64,000 nucleotides of DNA from Anaerococcus sp. Marseille-Q5996 (GCF_946893725.1 NZ_CAMPPE010000005.1:1-64000); one strand, 5' to 3'. Shown: positions 54,117 to 63,168, numbered from the stretch's first letter. A program made the numbers and translations. The notes: a model not told the origin generated them from the sequence alone.

Positions 54117-54206
54117 AACACCCTCGATTCTTAAATTTCATTTATATTATTATACATTAAAATTTAAAAATTTTTATTAATGCTTTTTATATTTAAAATT
54201 ATATAT

Positions 54207-54212
54207 TAAAAT
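54207..54212 (+). promoter_or_regulatory. -10 box close to the ogt start
   Basis: TAAAAT lies 6 bases before the ogt ATG; no SD and no good -35 were seen. Confidence 0.45.
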
Positions 54213-54218
54213 GTAGGT

Positions 54219-54674
54219 ATGAAAACAGCATTTTACACCACAGATATTGGGATAATCAAAATAACCTATAAGCAAAAAATATCAAAAATTGAATTAGTAG
54301 ACCAAACTAATGAAAATAATGATAAAACTTTAGAAACTAATAAAGTTATTAGCCAAATAAATGAATATTTAGATGGCAAAAGAAAAGAATTTAGTATTTA
54401 TGATTTATGTAAGGCAGAAGGCACAAATTTTCAGCAAAAAGTCTGGCAAGAGCTTTTAAACATCCCCTATGGCCAAACAAAAACCTATAAGGACATAGCA
54501 AAAAATATAGGAAATGAAAAAGCAGTCAGAGCAGTTGCCACTGCCATCGGCAAAAATCCACTAATGATAATCACCCCCTGCCACAGAGTCATAGGCAGTG
54601 ACGGGAAAATGCATGGCTATGCCTATGGGATTAATCTTAAGAAAAAATTACTTGACCTTGAAAATAATAATTAA
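54219..54674 (+). CDS. ogt: Methylated-DNA-protein-cysteine methyltransferase
   Basis: A 151-residue suicide repair protein that removes O6-alkyl groups from guanine. The acceptor cysteine is Cys121 in PCHRVIG; the helix-turn-helix with the arginine finger (KAVRAVATAIGKNP) precedes it. Start at 54219 fits the family, but it has no SD and lies 6 bases past a -10-like TAAAAT, so it may be leaderless. Divergent from gshA. Confidence 0.94.
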   Translation: MKTAFYTTDIGIIKITYKQKISKIELVDQTNENNDKTLETNKVISQINEYLDGKRKEFSIYDLCKAEGTNFQQKVWQELLNIPYGQTKTYKDIAKNIGNEKAVRAVATAIGKNPLMIITPCHRVIGSDGKMHGYAYGINLKKKLLDLENNN

Positions 54675-54683
54675 ATTACAAGT

Positions 54684-54707
54684 AAAAAAGCAGGATTCCC
54701 TGCTTTT
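54684..54707. terminator. Bidirectional terminator
   Basis: AAAAGCAGG / CCTGCTTTT between the convergent ogt and peptidase E genes. Confidence 0.8.
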
Positions 54708-54710
54708 CTA

Positions 54711-55331
54711 CTAAAAATCCCCAAAGTCAACATCAAATCTATCATCTCCCTTGTGGATAATAGCGCCTTTGTTATCTATTGCTATTAGCTGTAGGCTGTC
54801 TTTATGGGCCTTGTGGATTTTTTCTGCGGCTTCTTTAAATGGCTCCTCACCCCAGTGTGGAAGGGGGTAAAATTCTACTAAATTTAGGGCTTTTGTTGAT
54901 TTTAATTCTGGTGCAGCTTTTGGGTCGTCCATGTATTTAATATATGCTATATCAGGACTTGCAATTACTGATCCTGCTGATTCTCCAATATAGACCATAC
55001 CCTCACTTACTTTTTCTTTGATTAATCCTAGTAAATCTTTCTTTTTTAGTTCTTGGAGCAAGTAAAAAGTATTGCCTCCTGATACATATAAAATCTCTGT
55101 ATTTTTTATAATTTCTTTAGCTTGCTCTTCAGAAACCTTACTTACTTCTAGGTCTTTTATTTCAAATCCCTTTGATAAAAAATACTCACGTGCATCATCT
55201 ACATACTGGGTGTATGGTGAAACTTCTGCTGCAGTTGCTATAAATGTTATTTTCTTTGCTTGATATTTTTCAATAAATCTTTCAAATCCATTTTTTGCCC
55301 CGACTAGGGATGATGATAAAAATATGTTCAT
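54711..55331 (-). CDS. Peptidase E-like S51 family protein
   Basis: A 206-residue serine peptidase of the S51 group, related to class I glutamine amidotransferases. The nucleophile elbow is GESAGS (Ser118); GGNTFYLL is the conserved turn before it. Expected to act on N-terminal Asp dipeptides or cyanophycin-like peptides. Cytoplasmic. SD AAGGAGAG. Confidence 0.88.
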   Translation of the reverse strand: MNIFLSSSLVGAKNGFERFIEKYQAKKITFIATAAEVSPYTQYVDDAREYFLSKGFEIKDLEVSKVSEEQAKEIIKNTEILYVSGGNTFYLLQELKKKDLLGLIKEKVSEGMVYIGESAGSVIASPDIAYIKYMDDPKAAPELKSTKALNLVEFYPLPHWGEEPFKEAAEKIHKAHKDSLQLIAIDNKGAIIHKGDDRFDVDFGDF

Positions 55332-55360
55332 TTGCTCTCCTTACTTATATATAGAAATTT

Positions 55361-55789
55361 TCACAACTTTTTCCCGATTTTTTTACCTCTTAGCATAATT
55401 ACAATAAATAAGACCAAAAATAGTCCTGTTAGTATCCATGCAAAAATAGTGCGAGGTATAAAATGCCCTTGCAAGATATATATGGACAAAAGGCAGGATA
55501 GTCCATTTATTATTTTATATAAAGTTCCAAAACTTGTTACCGAAAAGCTATAAATCGTATAAATAATCAGTAGTATGGGATAAAGTATAATGACGTTTCT
55601 AAAAAAATTTACATTGGCTATGTATGACTCATAGTCTATTGTCTGATAAGTTCCTATATAATCTTCAAAGGTTTTTGAGTTTGAAATTGCCCTAGCATGG
55701 ATGATTGTAAATATGATAATTAATATAGATATGCCAAGTATTGCTAGGCTTACTTGTCTTTGATTTTCTATATTTTTTATTTTTTCCAT
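55361..55789 (-). CDS. Small membrane protein, unrecognised
   Basis: A 142-residue protein with four membrane helices (about 13-31, 63-84, 90-108 and 114-133) and a basic C-terminus. No family recognised. It lies between peptidase E and clpC genes, all on the minus strand but not overlapping. Confidence 0.65.
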   Translation of the reverse strand: MEKIKNIENQRQVSLAILGISILIIIFTIIHARAISNSKTFEDYIGTYQTIDYESYIANVNFFRNVIILYPILLIIYTIYSFSVTSFGTLYKIINGLSCLLSIYILQGHFIPRTIFAWILTGLFLVLFIVIMLRGKKIGKKL

Positions 55790-55851
55790 AATCTACCCTT
55801 TTTATATTTTCTAGTGTATTATTACCCTAAATTTGGCAATTTTTTGCAAAA

Positions 55852-55876
55852 TAAAACCACCCCTTGGGGTGGCTTT
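55852..55876 (-). terminator. Terminator of the ctsR-clpC operon
   Basis: Minus-strand CCACCCC / GGGGTGG then TTTTATTTT. Confidence 0.85.
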
Positions 55877-55896
55877 GAGTAGCTATTATCTCATGC

Positions 55897-58329
55897 TTAT
55901 TCTGCTGTTTCTACTGCTAGGGCTTCCTTTTTTTGACCTGCTACATTTTCAAAATTTAGTTCATCATTTTTTACTGATAGGTGGATTATGGCATCCCTAT
56001 TTAGTTTGTTATCTAGGATATCTTCTGCTAGCCTATCGTCTATCATTTTTGTGATGTGACGTTCTAGTGGCCTTGCCCCGTATTCTTCGTTAAATCCTTC
56101 TTTTGCTAGAAGTTTTACTACTTCGTCATCATAAGTGATGTCGATGTCGATGTTATTTAGTCTTTGTCTGGTTTTTTCTAGCATTAGTTGTGTAATTTCT
56201 TCAATGTTTGCCTCACTTAATGGGTTAAACATGATTACTTCATCTAATCTGTTTAAAAACTCTGGTGCAAAGGCATCTTTTACTTCACGTTCTATGATTT
56301 CACGGGTGCGGTCGGCATTTTTTTCTTCTTGATTGCCTGTTTCAAAACCAATGGCTTGTTTTTCGTTTAGGCTTGATACACCAACGTTACTTGTCATAAT
56401 TATGATTGTATTTTTAAAGTCTACTGTGCGGCCTTGGCCATCTGTTAGTCTACCGTCATCTAGGATTTGTAATAATAAATTGAAAATATCTGGGTGGGCT
56501 TTTTCGATTTCATCAAATAAAATTACTGAATATGGGTGATTTCTCACTTGTTCTGTCAACTGTCCACCTTCTTCATAGCCTACATATCCTGGAGGAGAAC
56601 CTACCAAACGAGATACGGCAAATTTTTCCATATACTCACTCATATCCATACGAATTAGGTGGTCTTCTGACCCAAATATATTTTCAGCCAAAGATTTTGC
56701 TAAGTAAGTTTTACCAACTCCTGTTGGCCCTACAAAGATAAATGATCCGATTGGTTTTGATGGATCTTTTAGTCCAACTCTGGCACGTTTTATGGCGTGG
56801 GCTACTGATTTTATAGCTTCTTCTTGGCCAATTACAGTGCCCTCTAATTGCTTATCAAGGCTTGCGTATTTTTGTTTTTCATCTTCAGTTAATTTTGTAA
56901 CTGGAACTTTTGACCATGATGCAACTATGCTTGCAATGTCATCAAAGCCTATAAATAAGTTTTTCTTATCCTTATTTTTCTTTTCGATTTCTGCTTCGAT
57001 TTCAAATCTGGCTTGGTTGATTTGATCACGTAGTTCTGCAGCTTTTTCAAAGTCTTGGTCTTTTACTGCCTGCTCTTTTTCACGAACTAGGTCATTGATC
57101 TTATCTTCTGGATTAGAATCACTTTCTTCTTCTTGATAGGCCTTGATACGGACCTTACTCATGGCCTCATCTAGGACATCTATAGCCTTATCTGGCAAAA
57201 ATCTATCGTTTATATACCTATCTGTTAGCTCAACTGCAGCATAAATTGCTTCTTCAGTCATTTCTACCCCGTGGTGGGACTCATATTTATCTCTGACACC
57301 CTTGATTATTTTCCTGGTGTCTGATAATGATGGCTCTTCCACTTGGATAGGCTGCATACGACGGGTTAAGGCGCTGTCTTTTTCTATATATTTTCTGTAT
57401 TCTTCTATGGTTGTAGCACCGATTATTTGAATGTCACCCTTGGCAAGGATTGGTTTTAAGATATTTGCAGCATCCATAGATCCTTCTGCTGCTCCTGCTC
57501 CAAGTACCATATGAAATTCGTCGATAAATAGGATTACATCATCTCGGTTTGCTAGCTCATCAAATAGTTTTTTTAGCCTATCTTCAAAGTCCCCACGATA
57601 TTTTGTACCTGCAATCATGCTTGCAAGGTCTAGGCTTAGTATAGTTTTATCCTTAATTATCTTTGGCACTTCGCCTTCTACAATTCTTTGGGCAAGGCCT
57701 TCTGAAATTGCAGTTTTACCTACACCTGGCTCACCAATTAGGATTGGGTTATTTTTTGTCCTACGCATCAATATTTGGATGACGCGTTCTATTTCTACAT
57801 CACGGCCTATTACTGGGTCAATCTTGCCTGTTTTTGCTTCTTCATTTAAATCACGAGCAAATTTTGAAACATTTTCACTAAGTTCATTGGCCGAACCAAC
57901 TACTTCTGGTTGGTCATTTAGTAACTCTTTTAAATTTCTTTTTACAATATCTTTTTCTACTCCCGATAGCAAAAACATGATGTTTGTTAGTGAGTCTTCG
58001 TCTTCAAGGATTGCAAATAATACATTTTCTTCGCCTGCAGAAGATTGGCCGTATTTGTTTGCATTTAGCCTTGCTAGTTCTAAAACCTGTCTTACTTTTT
58101 TGCTATATTCTGTTGCAGGACGCATGGCTTGACCTTTGCCTATATTATTTATTACAACTTGGCGAAGCAAATCATAGTTTGCTCCGGCAGCCTCTAATGC
58201 TTTTGTTGCAACAGAACCTGTTTTCATTAATGCAAGGAGCAAGTGCTCTGTACCGATATAGTCGTGGTTTAGAGAGTAACTTTCGCGCCTTGCCTGTTGG
58301 GTTAATTTATTTAATCTATTAGCTTCCAT
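55897..58329 (-). CDS. clpC: ATP-dependent Clp protease ATP-binding subunit ClpC
   Basis: An 810-residue class I Hsp100 unfoldase that feeds ClpP. N domain (1-140), D1 with Walker A GEPGVGKTA, a UVR middle domain (KEQAVKDQDFEKAAELRDQI), D2 with GPTGVGKTY, and the ClpP-docking IGF loop (KQAIGFETG). In the N domain the first phospho-arginine pocket motif GTEH is kept (Glu28) but the second is changed to GEEN. Its start lies within the mcsB end (19-base overlap, SD AAGGAG). Regulated by CtsR through the operon promoter. Confidence 0.96.
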   Translation of the reverse strand: MEANRLNKLTQQARRESYSLNHDYIGTEHLLLALMKTGSVATKALEAAGANYDLLRQVVINNIGKGQAMRPATEYSKKVRQVLELARLNANKYGQSSAGEENVLFAILEDEDSLTNIMFLLSGVEKDIVKRNLKELLNDQPEVVGSANELSENVSKFARDLNEEAKTGKIDPVIGRDVEIERVIQILMRRTKNNPILIGEPGVGKTAISEGLAQRIVEGEVPKIIKDKTILSLDLASMIAGTKYRGDFEDRLKKLFDELANRDDVILFIDEFHMVLGAGAAEGSMDAANILKPILAKGDIQIIGATTIEEYRKYIEKDSALTRRMQPIQVEEPSLSDTRKIIKGVRDKYESHHGVEMTEEAIYAAVELTDRYINDRFLPDKAIDVLDEAMSKVRIKAYQEEESDSNPEDKINDLVREKEQAVKDQDFEKAAELRDQINQARFEIEAEIEKKNKDKKNLFIGFDDIASIVASWSKVPVTKLTEDEKQKYASLDKQLEGTVIGQEEAIKSVAHAIKRARVGLKDPSKPIGSFIFVGPTGVGKTYLAKSLAENIFGSEDHLIRMDMSEYMEKFAVSRLVGSPPGYVGYEEGGQLTEQVRNHPYSVILFDEIEKAHPDIFNLLLQILDDGRLTDGQGRTVDFKNTIIIMTSNVGVSSLNEKQAIGFETGNQEEKNADRTREIIEREVKDAFAPEFLNRLDEVIMFNPLSEANIEEITQLMLEKTRQRLNNIDIDITYDDEVVKLLAKEGFNEEYGARPLERHITKMIDDRLAEDILDNKLNRDAIIHLSVKNDELNFENVAGQKKEALAVETAE

Positions 58330-59297
58330 TGCCTCTCCTTAATATAAGAGTTCAAAAACTCTGATCTTTCAGGGTCTTTTTTGCCCTTGTACTTATTTTT
58401 TGTCAGATTAAATATTAAATAGTCTAACTCGTTGCTTGTTAAATCAGTATTAAATCCAAGTTTGTTGTATTTTTTAAGCTTAAAAAGCTCATTTGCAATT
58501 GTATTTAAACTGTTTAGCTTTCCTGAGTTTAGAGTATTTAAACTTATTGCTATCTGTTCTATAATCTCATCATCAGAAATATTATTTAATAACTGATAAT
58601 CTCTTCTAAATCTTCTTTCATTTCTTACTAGGGAATCAATATTAGCACTCATTTTTAGGACATAGTCATCCATATCATCACGATAATTTCCAAAATTCTT
58701 CACTAGATAAATGTCATCTACATATTTGTCATAATAGGCTGGAATGTATCTTGTCCCATACATGCCGTGGCTAAGTAAACCTTGTTTGAAACCATAATAT
58801 GATTCCTCAGCATCCACTAGGGCAAATAAAAACATCTTTAGTCTGATTTCAAGACCTGCACCATTATTTCGTCCATCACTAGTCAGATACCCATATTGGG
58901 CCTTAAAGGCAAAATCAAATTTTTCGTCTAATTCTTTTTCGATTTCAATTGCCTTTTTGTAGGCCTTTTTGACATCCATATCAAAGTTGCGGATATTTAT
59001 GGCTATATGGTCACGATCATTGATGGTGATGATGTAATCATCAGCAAAAACCACTGCAATTTGAGCAAGTTTGCTAGTAACATCTTCTGATAGGACCATG
59101 TCATTTATGAGTTTATTTAGGGTATTATCATCTATTTCATTTAACAAAACTAGGTTATCTGGATAAATATCCCTAAACATTTTCACAATCTTTTCGCTAT
59201 CTTCATAGGTAATTGTTGTTGGAAAATCAAAACCCTTTATATTTCTCCTAATAGAAAGATTTGAATTTAGAATGATATCTTTTGAATAATCTATCAA
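58311..59297 (-). CDS. mcsB: McsB-like protein, kinase residues lost (predicted pseudokinase)
   Basis: A 328-residue protein in the mcsB position and alignable with McsB along its length. The protein-arginine-kinase residues are missing. The CPTN loop is DGRN (141-144), NEEDHIRI is NDRDHIAI (93-100), GLRAS is GLEIR (148-152), and YGEGSEA is YGTRYIP (180-186). SSRIRLARN at the N-terminus is NSNLSIRRN. Both substrate-binding glutamates and several ATP-binding arginines are therefore gone. It probably acts as an adaptor or scaffold with McsA and ClpC; this is inference. It overlaps mcsA by 4 bases and clpC by 19. Confidence 0.82.
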   Translation of the reverse strand: MIDYSKDIILNSNLSIRRNIKGFDFPTTITYEDSEKIVKMFRDIYPDNLVLLNEIDDNTLNKLINDMVLSEDVTSKLAQIAVVFADDYIITINDRDHIAINIRNFDMDVKKAYKKAIEIEKELDEKFDFAFKAQYGYLTSDGRNNGAGLEIRLKMFLFALVDAEESYYGFKQGLLSHGMYGTRYIPAYYDKYVDDIYLVKNFGNYRDDMDDYVLKMSANIDSLVRNERRFRRDYQLLNNISDDEIIEQIAISLNTLNSGKLNSLNTIANELFKLKKYNKLGFNTDLTSNELDYLIFNLTKNKYKGKKDPERSEFLNSYIKERQWKLID

Positions 59298-59878
59298 TTT
59301 TTCACCTTCATATTTAAATCATCTAATTGTTCTTTTAAATCAGCAGCTTGTTCATAATCCTCGGTAGCTATTGAGTGGTCTAGCTTTTCTTGGAGGGCCT
59401 TTATCTCAAGTGCCATTTCCTTAAATTCACGGTCTTTTTTTGGTAGCCTACCTGTGTATTTATCATAATTATTATAGGTTTTTAAAACTTTTTGGGTTAG
59501 GCTTTTATTTAGTTTAAAACACTCTTCACAGCCAAATATTCCTTGGCGGATATTTGACTCAAGATTGCCACAATTTGGGCAAGTTTTTTCATTTAAACCT
59601 TCCATATATGAAAATGGTTGGTTATTTTGATTGTATTTATATTCATAATATCCATCGATCATATCATCTAGGGATGGTACAAATTTTTGGATAAGACTTT
59701 CTAAATTTTTGTTATTTAAATTAAGTTTATGAAATCCGTCTTCATTAATATCAGCACTGTCAGTCATGTCTGTGTATGTTTTTAAACAATCATTGCACAA
59801 ATAAAAGTCATGCTCATGTCCATTTACTATAGCCTTGACACTTACAGAAGCATCCTTGCCACATTTTTCACATTTCAT
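59294..59878 (-). CDS. mcsA: McsA, activator of McsB (UVR domain protein)
   Basis: A 194-residue protein. Two zinc-binding CxxC sets are intact: CEKC/CNDC in the N-terminal part and CPNC/CEEC in the middle. The C-terminal UVR motif (LQEKLDHSIATEDYEQAADLKEQL) is present. In other Firmicutes McsA activates McsB kinase; here its partner looks inactive. Two bases separate it from ctsR; SD AAGGAG. Confidence 0.93.
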   Translation of the reverse strand: MKCEKCGKDASVSVKAIVNGHEHDFYLCNDCLKTYTDMTDSADINEDGFHKLNLNNKNLESLIQKFVPSLDDMIDGYYEYKYNQNNQPFSYMEGLNEKTCPNCGNLESNIRQGIFGCEECFKLNKSLTQKVLKTYNNYDKYTGRLPKKDREFKEMALEIKALQEKLDHSIATEDYEQAADLKEQLDDLNMKVKN

Positions 59879-59880
59879 AA

Positions 59881-60342
59881 TTAACTCCTTGCTAAAACAC
59901 TTAATAGAATATTTTTTATGATGTCAGAACGTATACCATTGCGATTTTTGCTATCAACTCCACACAGAGCCTTATCGCTTGTAGCATATTTTGCCATCAA
60001 AAACTCATCCTTGGTAAAGTATTTTTTACTATATAAATCCTTAAACAAGCTATCAGCGTTTGCCTCAGTCATTTGCCTGTTTAGGTTTTTGATTAAATAT
60101 GTTAAATAATTATCTTCTTCTACTATGGTTATGATTTTGATAAAACCATTGCCACCACGTTTACTTTCTATAAGATACCCGTTGTGTGGGGTAAATCTTG
60201 TCGAAAGCACGTAATTTATCTGGCTAGGTGCACAATCAAATTGCATGGCCAAATCATTGCGTCCAATCTCAAGCATCCCATCAGTAGATTCTTCTAGCAT
60301 AGCCTTTAAAAATCTCTCAATATCTGATGTAAGACCTGCCAT
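59881..60342 (-). CDS. ctsR: CtsR heat-shock repressor
   Basis: A 153-residue winged-helix repressor of class III heat-shock genes. The DNA-binding part matches CtsR (NDLAMQFDCAPSQINYVLSTRFTPHNGYLIESKRGGNGFIKI). The wing is RGGNG where most CtsR proteins have RGGGG; this Gly loop is the reported thermosensor. Its own promoter carries CtsR boxes, so it autoregulates. Confidence 0.95.
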   Translation of the reverse strand: MAGLTSDIERFLKAMLEESTDGMLEIGRNDLAMQFDCAPSQINYVLSTRFTPHNGYLIESKRGGNGFIKIITIVEEDNYLTYLIKNLNRQMTEANADSLFKDLYSKKYFTKDEFLMAKYATSDKALCGVDSKNRNGIRSDIIKNILLSVLARS

Positions 60343-60378
60343 ATATTCACCTACTTTCCTAATTGTCTTTTTATTTTA

Positions 60379-60400
60379 CAATTATATATCAAAAGGTCAA
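60379..60400 (-). promoter_or_regulatory. Promoter of the ctsR operon
   Basis: TTGACC (60395-60400) and TAAAAT 16 bases further on (60373-60378), 30 bases before the ctsR ATG. Confidence 0.65.
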
Positions 60401-60408
60401 GAAAAAAC

Positions 60409-60433
60409 TCTGACCTTTTGACTATCTCTGACC
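60409..60433 (-). promoter_or_regulatory. CtsR operator
   Basis: GGTCAGA-GAT-AGTCAAA (60417-60433) fits the heptad direct repeat RGTCAAA-NAN-RGTCAAA with one mismatch. A further GGTCAGA follows one base on (60409-60415). It lies directly upstream of the -35 box. Confidence 0.85.
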
Positions 60434-60691
60434 TTTTTTATTAAAAAATAAGAATCCCTTTATTGATTCTATTAAAACTGTACTTTTTTTCACTACTTTT
60501 TCAAGGTCAATGCCAGTAAGACCAACAATGTAATAATTTAGAATATTTTTTCATAACAATCCAAGTATTGCCACAAATTTTACTCCTCTAACTATTGCAA
60601 ATTTGCTATAAATTAAAGTGTATTTATCCCTTCATAACTAGGGTTTACATTCCCATATGTCATATCAACAATAGATTTAAATGCCAGCAAT

Positions 60692-60832
60692 ATGTATTTT
60701 AAAAATATTGGCTACGATTATAAATGGATAGATATACTTGTATGTATAGATAAATATTTTGCCCTTATAGTAGTTATTTTTGTACTGATTATATTTATAG
60801 AATTTATATTTGTATCAAAATGTAAGGATTGA
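60692..60832 (+). pseudogene. 46-residue membrane ORF, possible C-terminal gene remnant
   Basis: It reads MYFKNIGYDYKWIDILVCID followed by a long helix and the tail VSKCKD. The frame is open upstream to about 60636 (..FPYVISTIDLNASN), which also looks coding, but no start codon with an SD is present. It resembles the end of a polytopic membrane protein. Apart from this and the CtsR control region I see nothing gene-like in 60434-60860. Confidence 0.4.
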
Positions 60833-60863
60833 AACAAGGAAAAATAGTATTTATAGGCAAAAA

Positions 60864-60895
60864 AAATCTTAGGTATGTATACCTAAGATTTTTTA
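60864..60895. terminator. Bidirectional terminator
   Basis: Perfect arms AAATCTTAGGTAT / ATACCTAAGATTT with T runs, just past the solute-binding protein gene. Confidence 0.9.
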
Positions 60896-60900
60896 GTGTT

Positions 60901-62271
60901 TTATTGTGCAAAGTCTGCTTTATATTGTGGTGCGAATGCTTCTAGTTCTGCTTTTACATCTGCTTGTGTGTTTGAAAGGATTTGTTCAAGAACTGATCCA
61001 ATATCGTTATATGCTTGTTGGCTACCTGGTGCAAGTGGTCTTGAGTATAGGTTTTTGGTTGCATCTGCAAGTATTGGAGCAATTGCAGAATCAGATTCTG
61101 AGTATGTGCTATCTTCAATTGCACTTGTTCTAGCTGGCATATATCCTGTATCTAAGGCAAATTGGATTTGAGATTCTTTGCTTGTTAGGAATTTTAAAAA
61201 TTTAAAGGCTGCTTGCTTTTGTGCATCATCTGCATTGTCAAACATATAAATATTTGTACCTTGTTGTACTGCACTTTCTGCAGGATATGGTGCTGCTGCA
61301 TATTCAAATTTGCCATCTACTCCATCTTTTACATATACTTCACCAGCATTTGATCCAATATATGCTCCTACTTGCTCATTTGCAAATGGTCCTGACATGT
61401 ATTGGTCTGTTCCTGCTATTCTAAAGTATCCTTCTTTGATACCATCTAGATAATATTGAACAGCTTCTACTGATTCATCGCTTGTTACATCAAGGTTTTC
61501 ATCCATTTCTACGCCTTTATTGTGTAGATATGTGGCATAGAAGTTTGATAGTGAATCAAAACCAACTCCTGGGATGCCTTTTTCTTCATTGATTTTTTTA
61601 GAAACTTCTACTAATTCTTCATAATTTGTTGGTACTTCAAGGCCTAGTTCATCAAAAAGTGTCTTGTTATACCAGAATACTTCTGTAGATTTGTTAAATG
61701 GTAGTCCCATGATTTTGCCGTCTTTTTCAATTTCTTGACGTACACCTTCTAGGATATCTTCATAATCTTCAATACCATTTTCGCCATTTACCATGTCTGT
61801 AAGCTCTGTTACTAGATTTGCATCTTCAAATTGTAGCATCCAGTCTGGGTATGCTTGGGTAATAGTTGGTAGGTCATCTGGTGATTGCATTGTTGCAACT
61901 AAGATTTGATTTAAATCACCATAATTACCTTGGTTTTGTAGGTTTACTTTGATATTTGGATTTTCTTTTTCAAATTCTGCTACAAGTTTTTCTAAGGCTT
62001 CACCTTGGCCACCACCCATTGCATGCCAAAATGTGATTTCAGCTGCTTCATCTGTGCTAGAGTCAGCCTCTTTTTCAGTATTTTCTTCCTTTGCTGCATC
62101 TTTTTCTTCTGTATTTTCTTTATTTTCTGTAGCTTCTTCTGCATTTTCTGTTTGTGCTGTTTCTGCAGTATTTTCATTTGTACCTGTATTGGCATCTTGG
62201 TTGCCACATCCTACTAAAACAGCTAAAGACAACATAATTGTTGCTAGTAATGAATAAAATTTCTTGCTCAT
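60901..62271 (-). CDS. Sugar ABC transporter solute-binding lipoprotein (UgpB/MalE-like)
   Basis: A 456-residue family 1 solute-binding protein. Lipobox VLVGC (Cys22), then a 50-residue Glu/Asn/Thr-rich tether and the binding domain from ITFWHAMGGGQGEALEKL (about 79). The fold and the FWHAMGG start are like UgpB-type proteins, which bind glycerol-3-phosphate or oligosaccharides; the ligand is not certain. Followed upstream in the operon by two permease genes. SD AAAGGAG. Confidence 0.92.
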   Translation of the reverse strand: MSKKFYSLLATIMLSLAVLVGCGNQDANTGTNENTAETAQTENAEEATENKENTEEKDAAKEENTEKEADSSTDEAAEITFWHAMGGGQGEALEKLVAEFEKENPNIKVNLQNQGNYGDLNQILVATMQSPDDLPTITQAYPDWMLQFEDANLVTELTDMVNGENGIEDYEDILEGVRQEIEKDGKIMGLPFNKSTEVFWYNKTLFDELGLEVPTNYEELVEVSKKINEEKGIPGVGFDSLSNFYATYLHNKGVEMDENLDVTSDESVEAVQYYLDGIKEGYFRIAGTDQYMSGPFANEQVGAYIGSNAGEVYVKDGVDGKFEYAAAPYPAESAVQQGTNIYMFDNADDAQKQAAFKFLKFLTSKESQIQFALDTGYMPARTSAIEDSTYSESDSAIAPILADATKNLYSRPLAPGSQQAYNDIGSVLEQILSNTQADVKAELEAFAPQYKADFAQ

Positions 62272-62340
62272 AAAATCTCCTTTATATATATATTTGTCAT
62301 TACATTTTTTATATACCCTATAAACTTAAAAATTGCAATT

Positions 62341-63159
62341 TTAACCTTTCAATCCGCCGTATGACACCCCCTCTAAAATTTGTCTTCTAAAGATAAAGTA
62401 TAAAATTAAAATTGGAAGAATTGTAATGGTCGATGCTGCCATTTGCAGGTGGATATATGATCCAGCTTCTGTAGCAAAAGCAGAAAGACCGTTTGAAATC
62501 ATCCTCATGTTTTTGCTATTTGTTACCAAGATTGGCCATAGGAATGAATTCCATCCAGCAATAAAATTTAAAAGTCCGATGGTAAATAAAGTTGATTTTG
62601 AAAGGGGTACCATAACTCTAGTTATAAACTCAAAATCACTAGCCCCATCCACCTTTGCTGCATTGTAATAATCCATAGGAATAGACCTTAAAAATTGTCT
62701 AAGGTAGATTATATAAAAAACACTAGCCATAAAAGGCAAAATTAAAGCCCAATAGCTATCTAATAGGGAAAGCTTGGCAATAGTTCTAAAATTGGTGAAA
62801 ACTATGATTTCAAAAGGAATCATCAAAAGTGCTAGCAATATACTTTCTACCAGCTTTTTGTGCTTAAAGTTCAAAAAGTTAAGGGCAAAAGCTGCTAAAG
62901 TTGTTGTTATAAGAGTTCCTAAAGTATTAACTAAGGTTACAAAAATAGTATTAAAAAAGTATCTAGCAAAGGGTGCCACCTTCATAGCTTCACTAAAGTT
63001 TGAAGCTTGAGCAGTTTCTGGCAATAATTTTGGTGGTATGCTTGTTACTTCCTGAAAGGTCATCAGCGACGATGAAATCATATAAAAAAATGGAAAAAGG
63101 GTAATGATTGCCATAAAAATTACAAAAATATATCCTAAAATTTTATTTACTTTACTCAT
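62341..63159 (-). CDS. Carbohydrate ABC transporter permease (MalG/UgpE type)
   Basis: A 272-residue permease with six helices. The cytoplasmic EAA loop is YYNAAKVDGASDFEFITRVMVPLSKS (about 163-188), the docking site for the ATPase. N-terminal helix at 8-30. SD GGAGG. The ATPase gene is not in the window; Firmicutes often use a shared MsmK-type ATPase. Confidence 0.93.
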   Translation of the reverse strand: MSKVNKILGYIFVIFMAIITLFPFFYMISSSLMTFQEVTSIPPKLLPETAQASNFSEAMKVAPFARYFFNTIFVTLVNTLGTLITTTLAAFALNFLNFKHKKLVESILLALLMIPFEIIVFTNFRTIAKLSLLDSYWALILPFMASVFYIIYLRQFLRSIPMDYYNAAKVDGASDFEFITRVMVPLSKSTLFTIGLLNFIAGWNSFLWPILVTNSKNMRMISNGLSAFATEAGSYIHLQMAASTITILPILILYFIFRRQILEGVSYGGLKG

Positions 63160-63168
63160 ATCCCCCTC

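Noticed and set aside
57617-58132. 171-residue plus-strand frame opposite clpC
   Set aside because: Shadow of the conserved clpC reading frame; composition and lack of SD argue against it.
62005-62217. Cys/Phe-rich frame opposite the solute-binding protein tether
   Set aside because: Arises from the Glu/Asn-rich low-complexity tether on the other strand.
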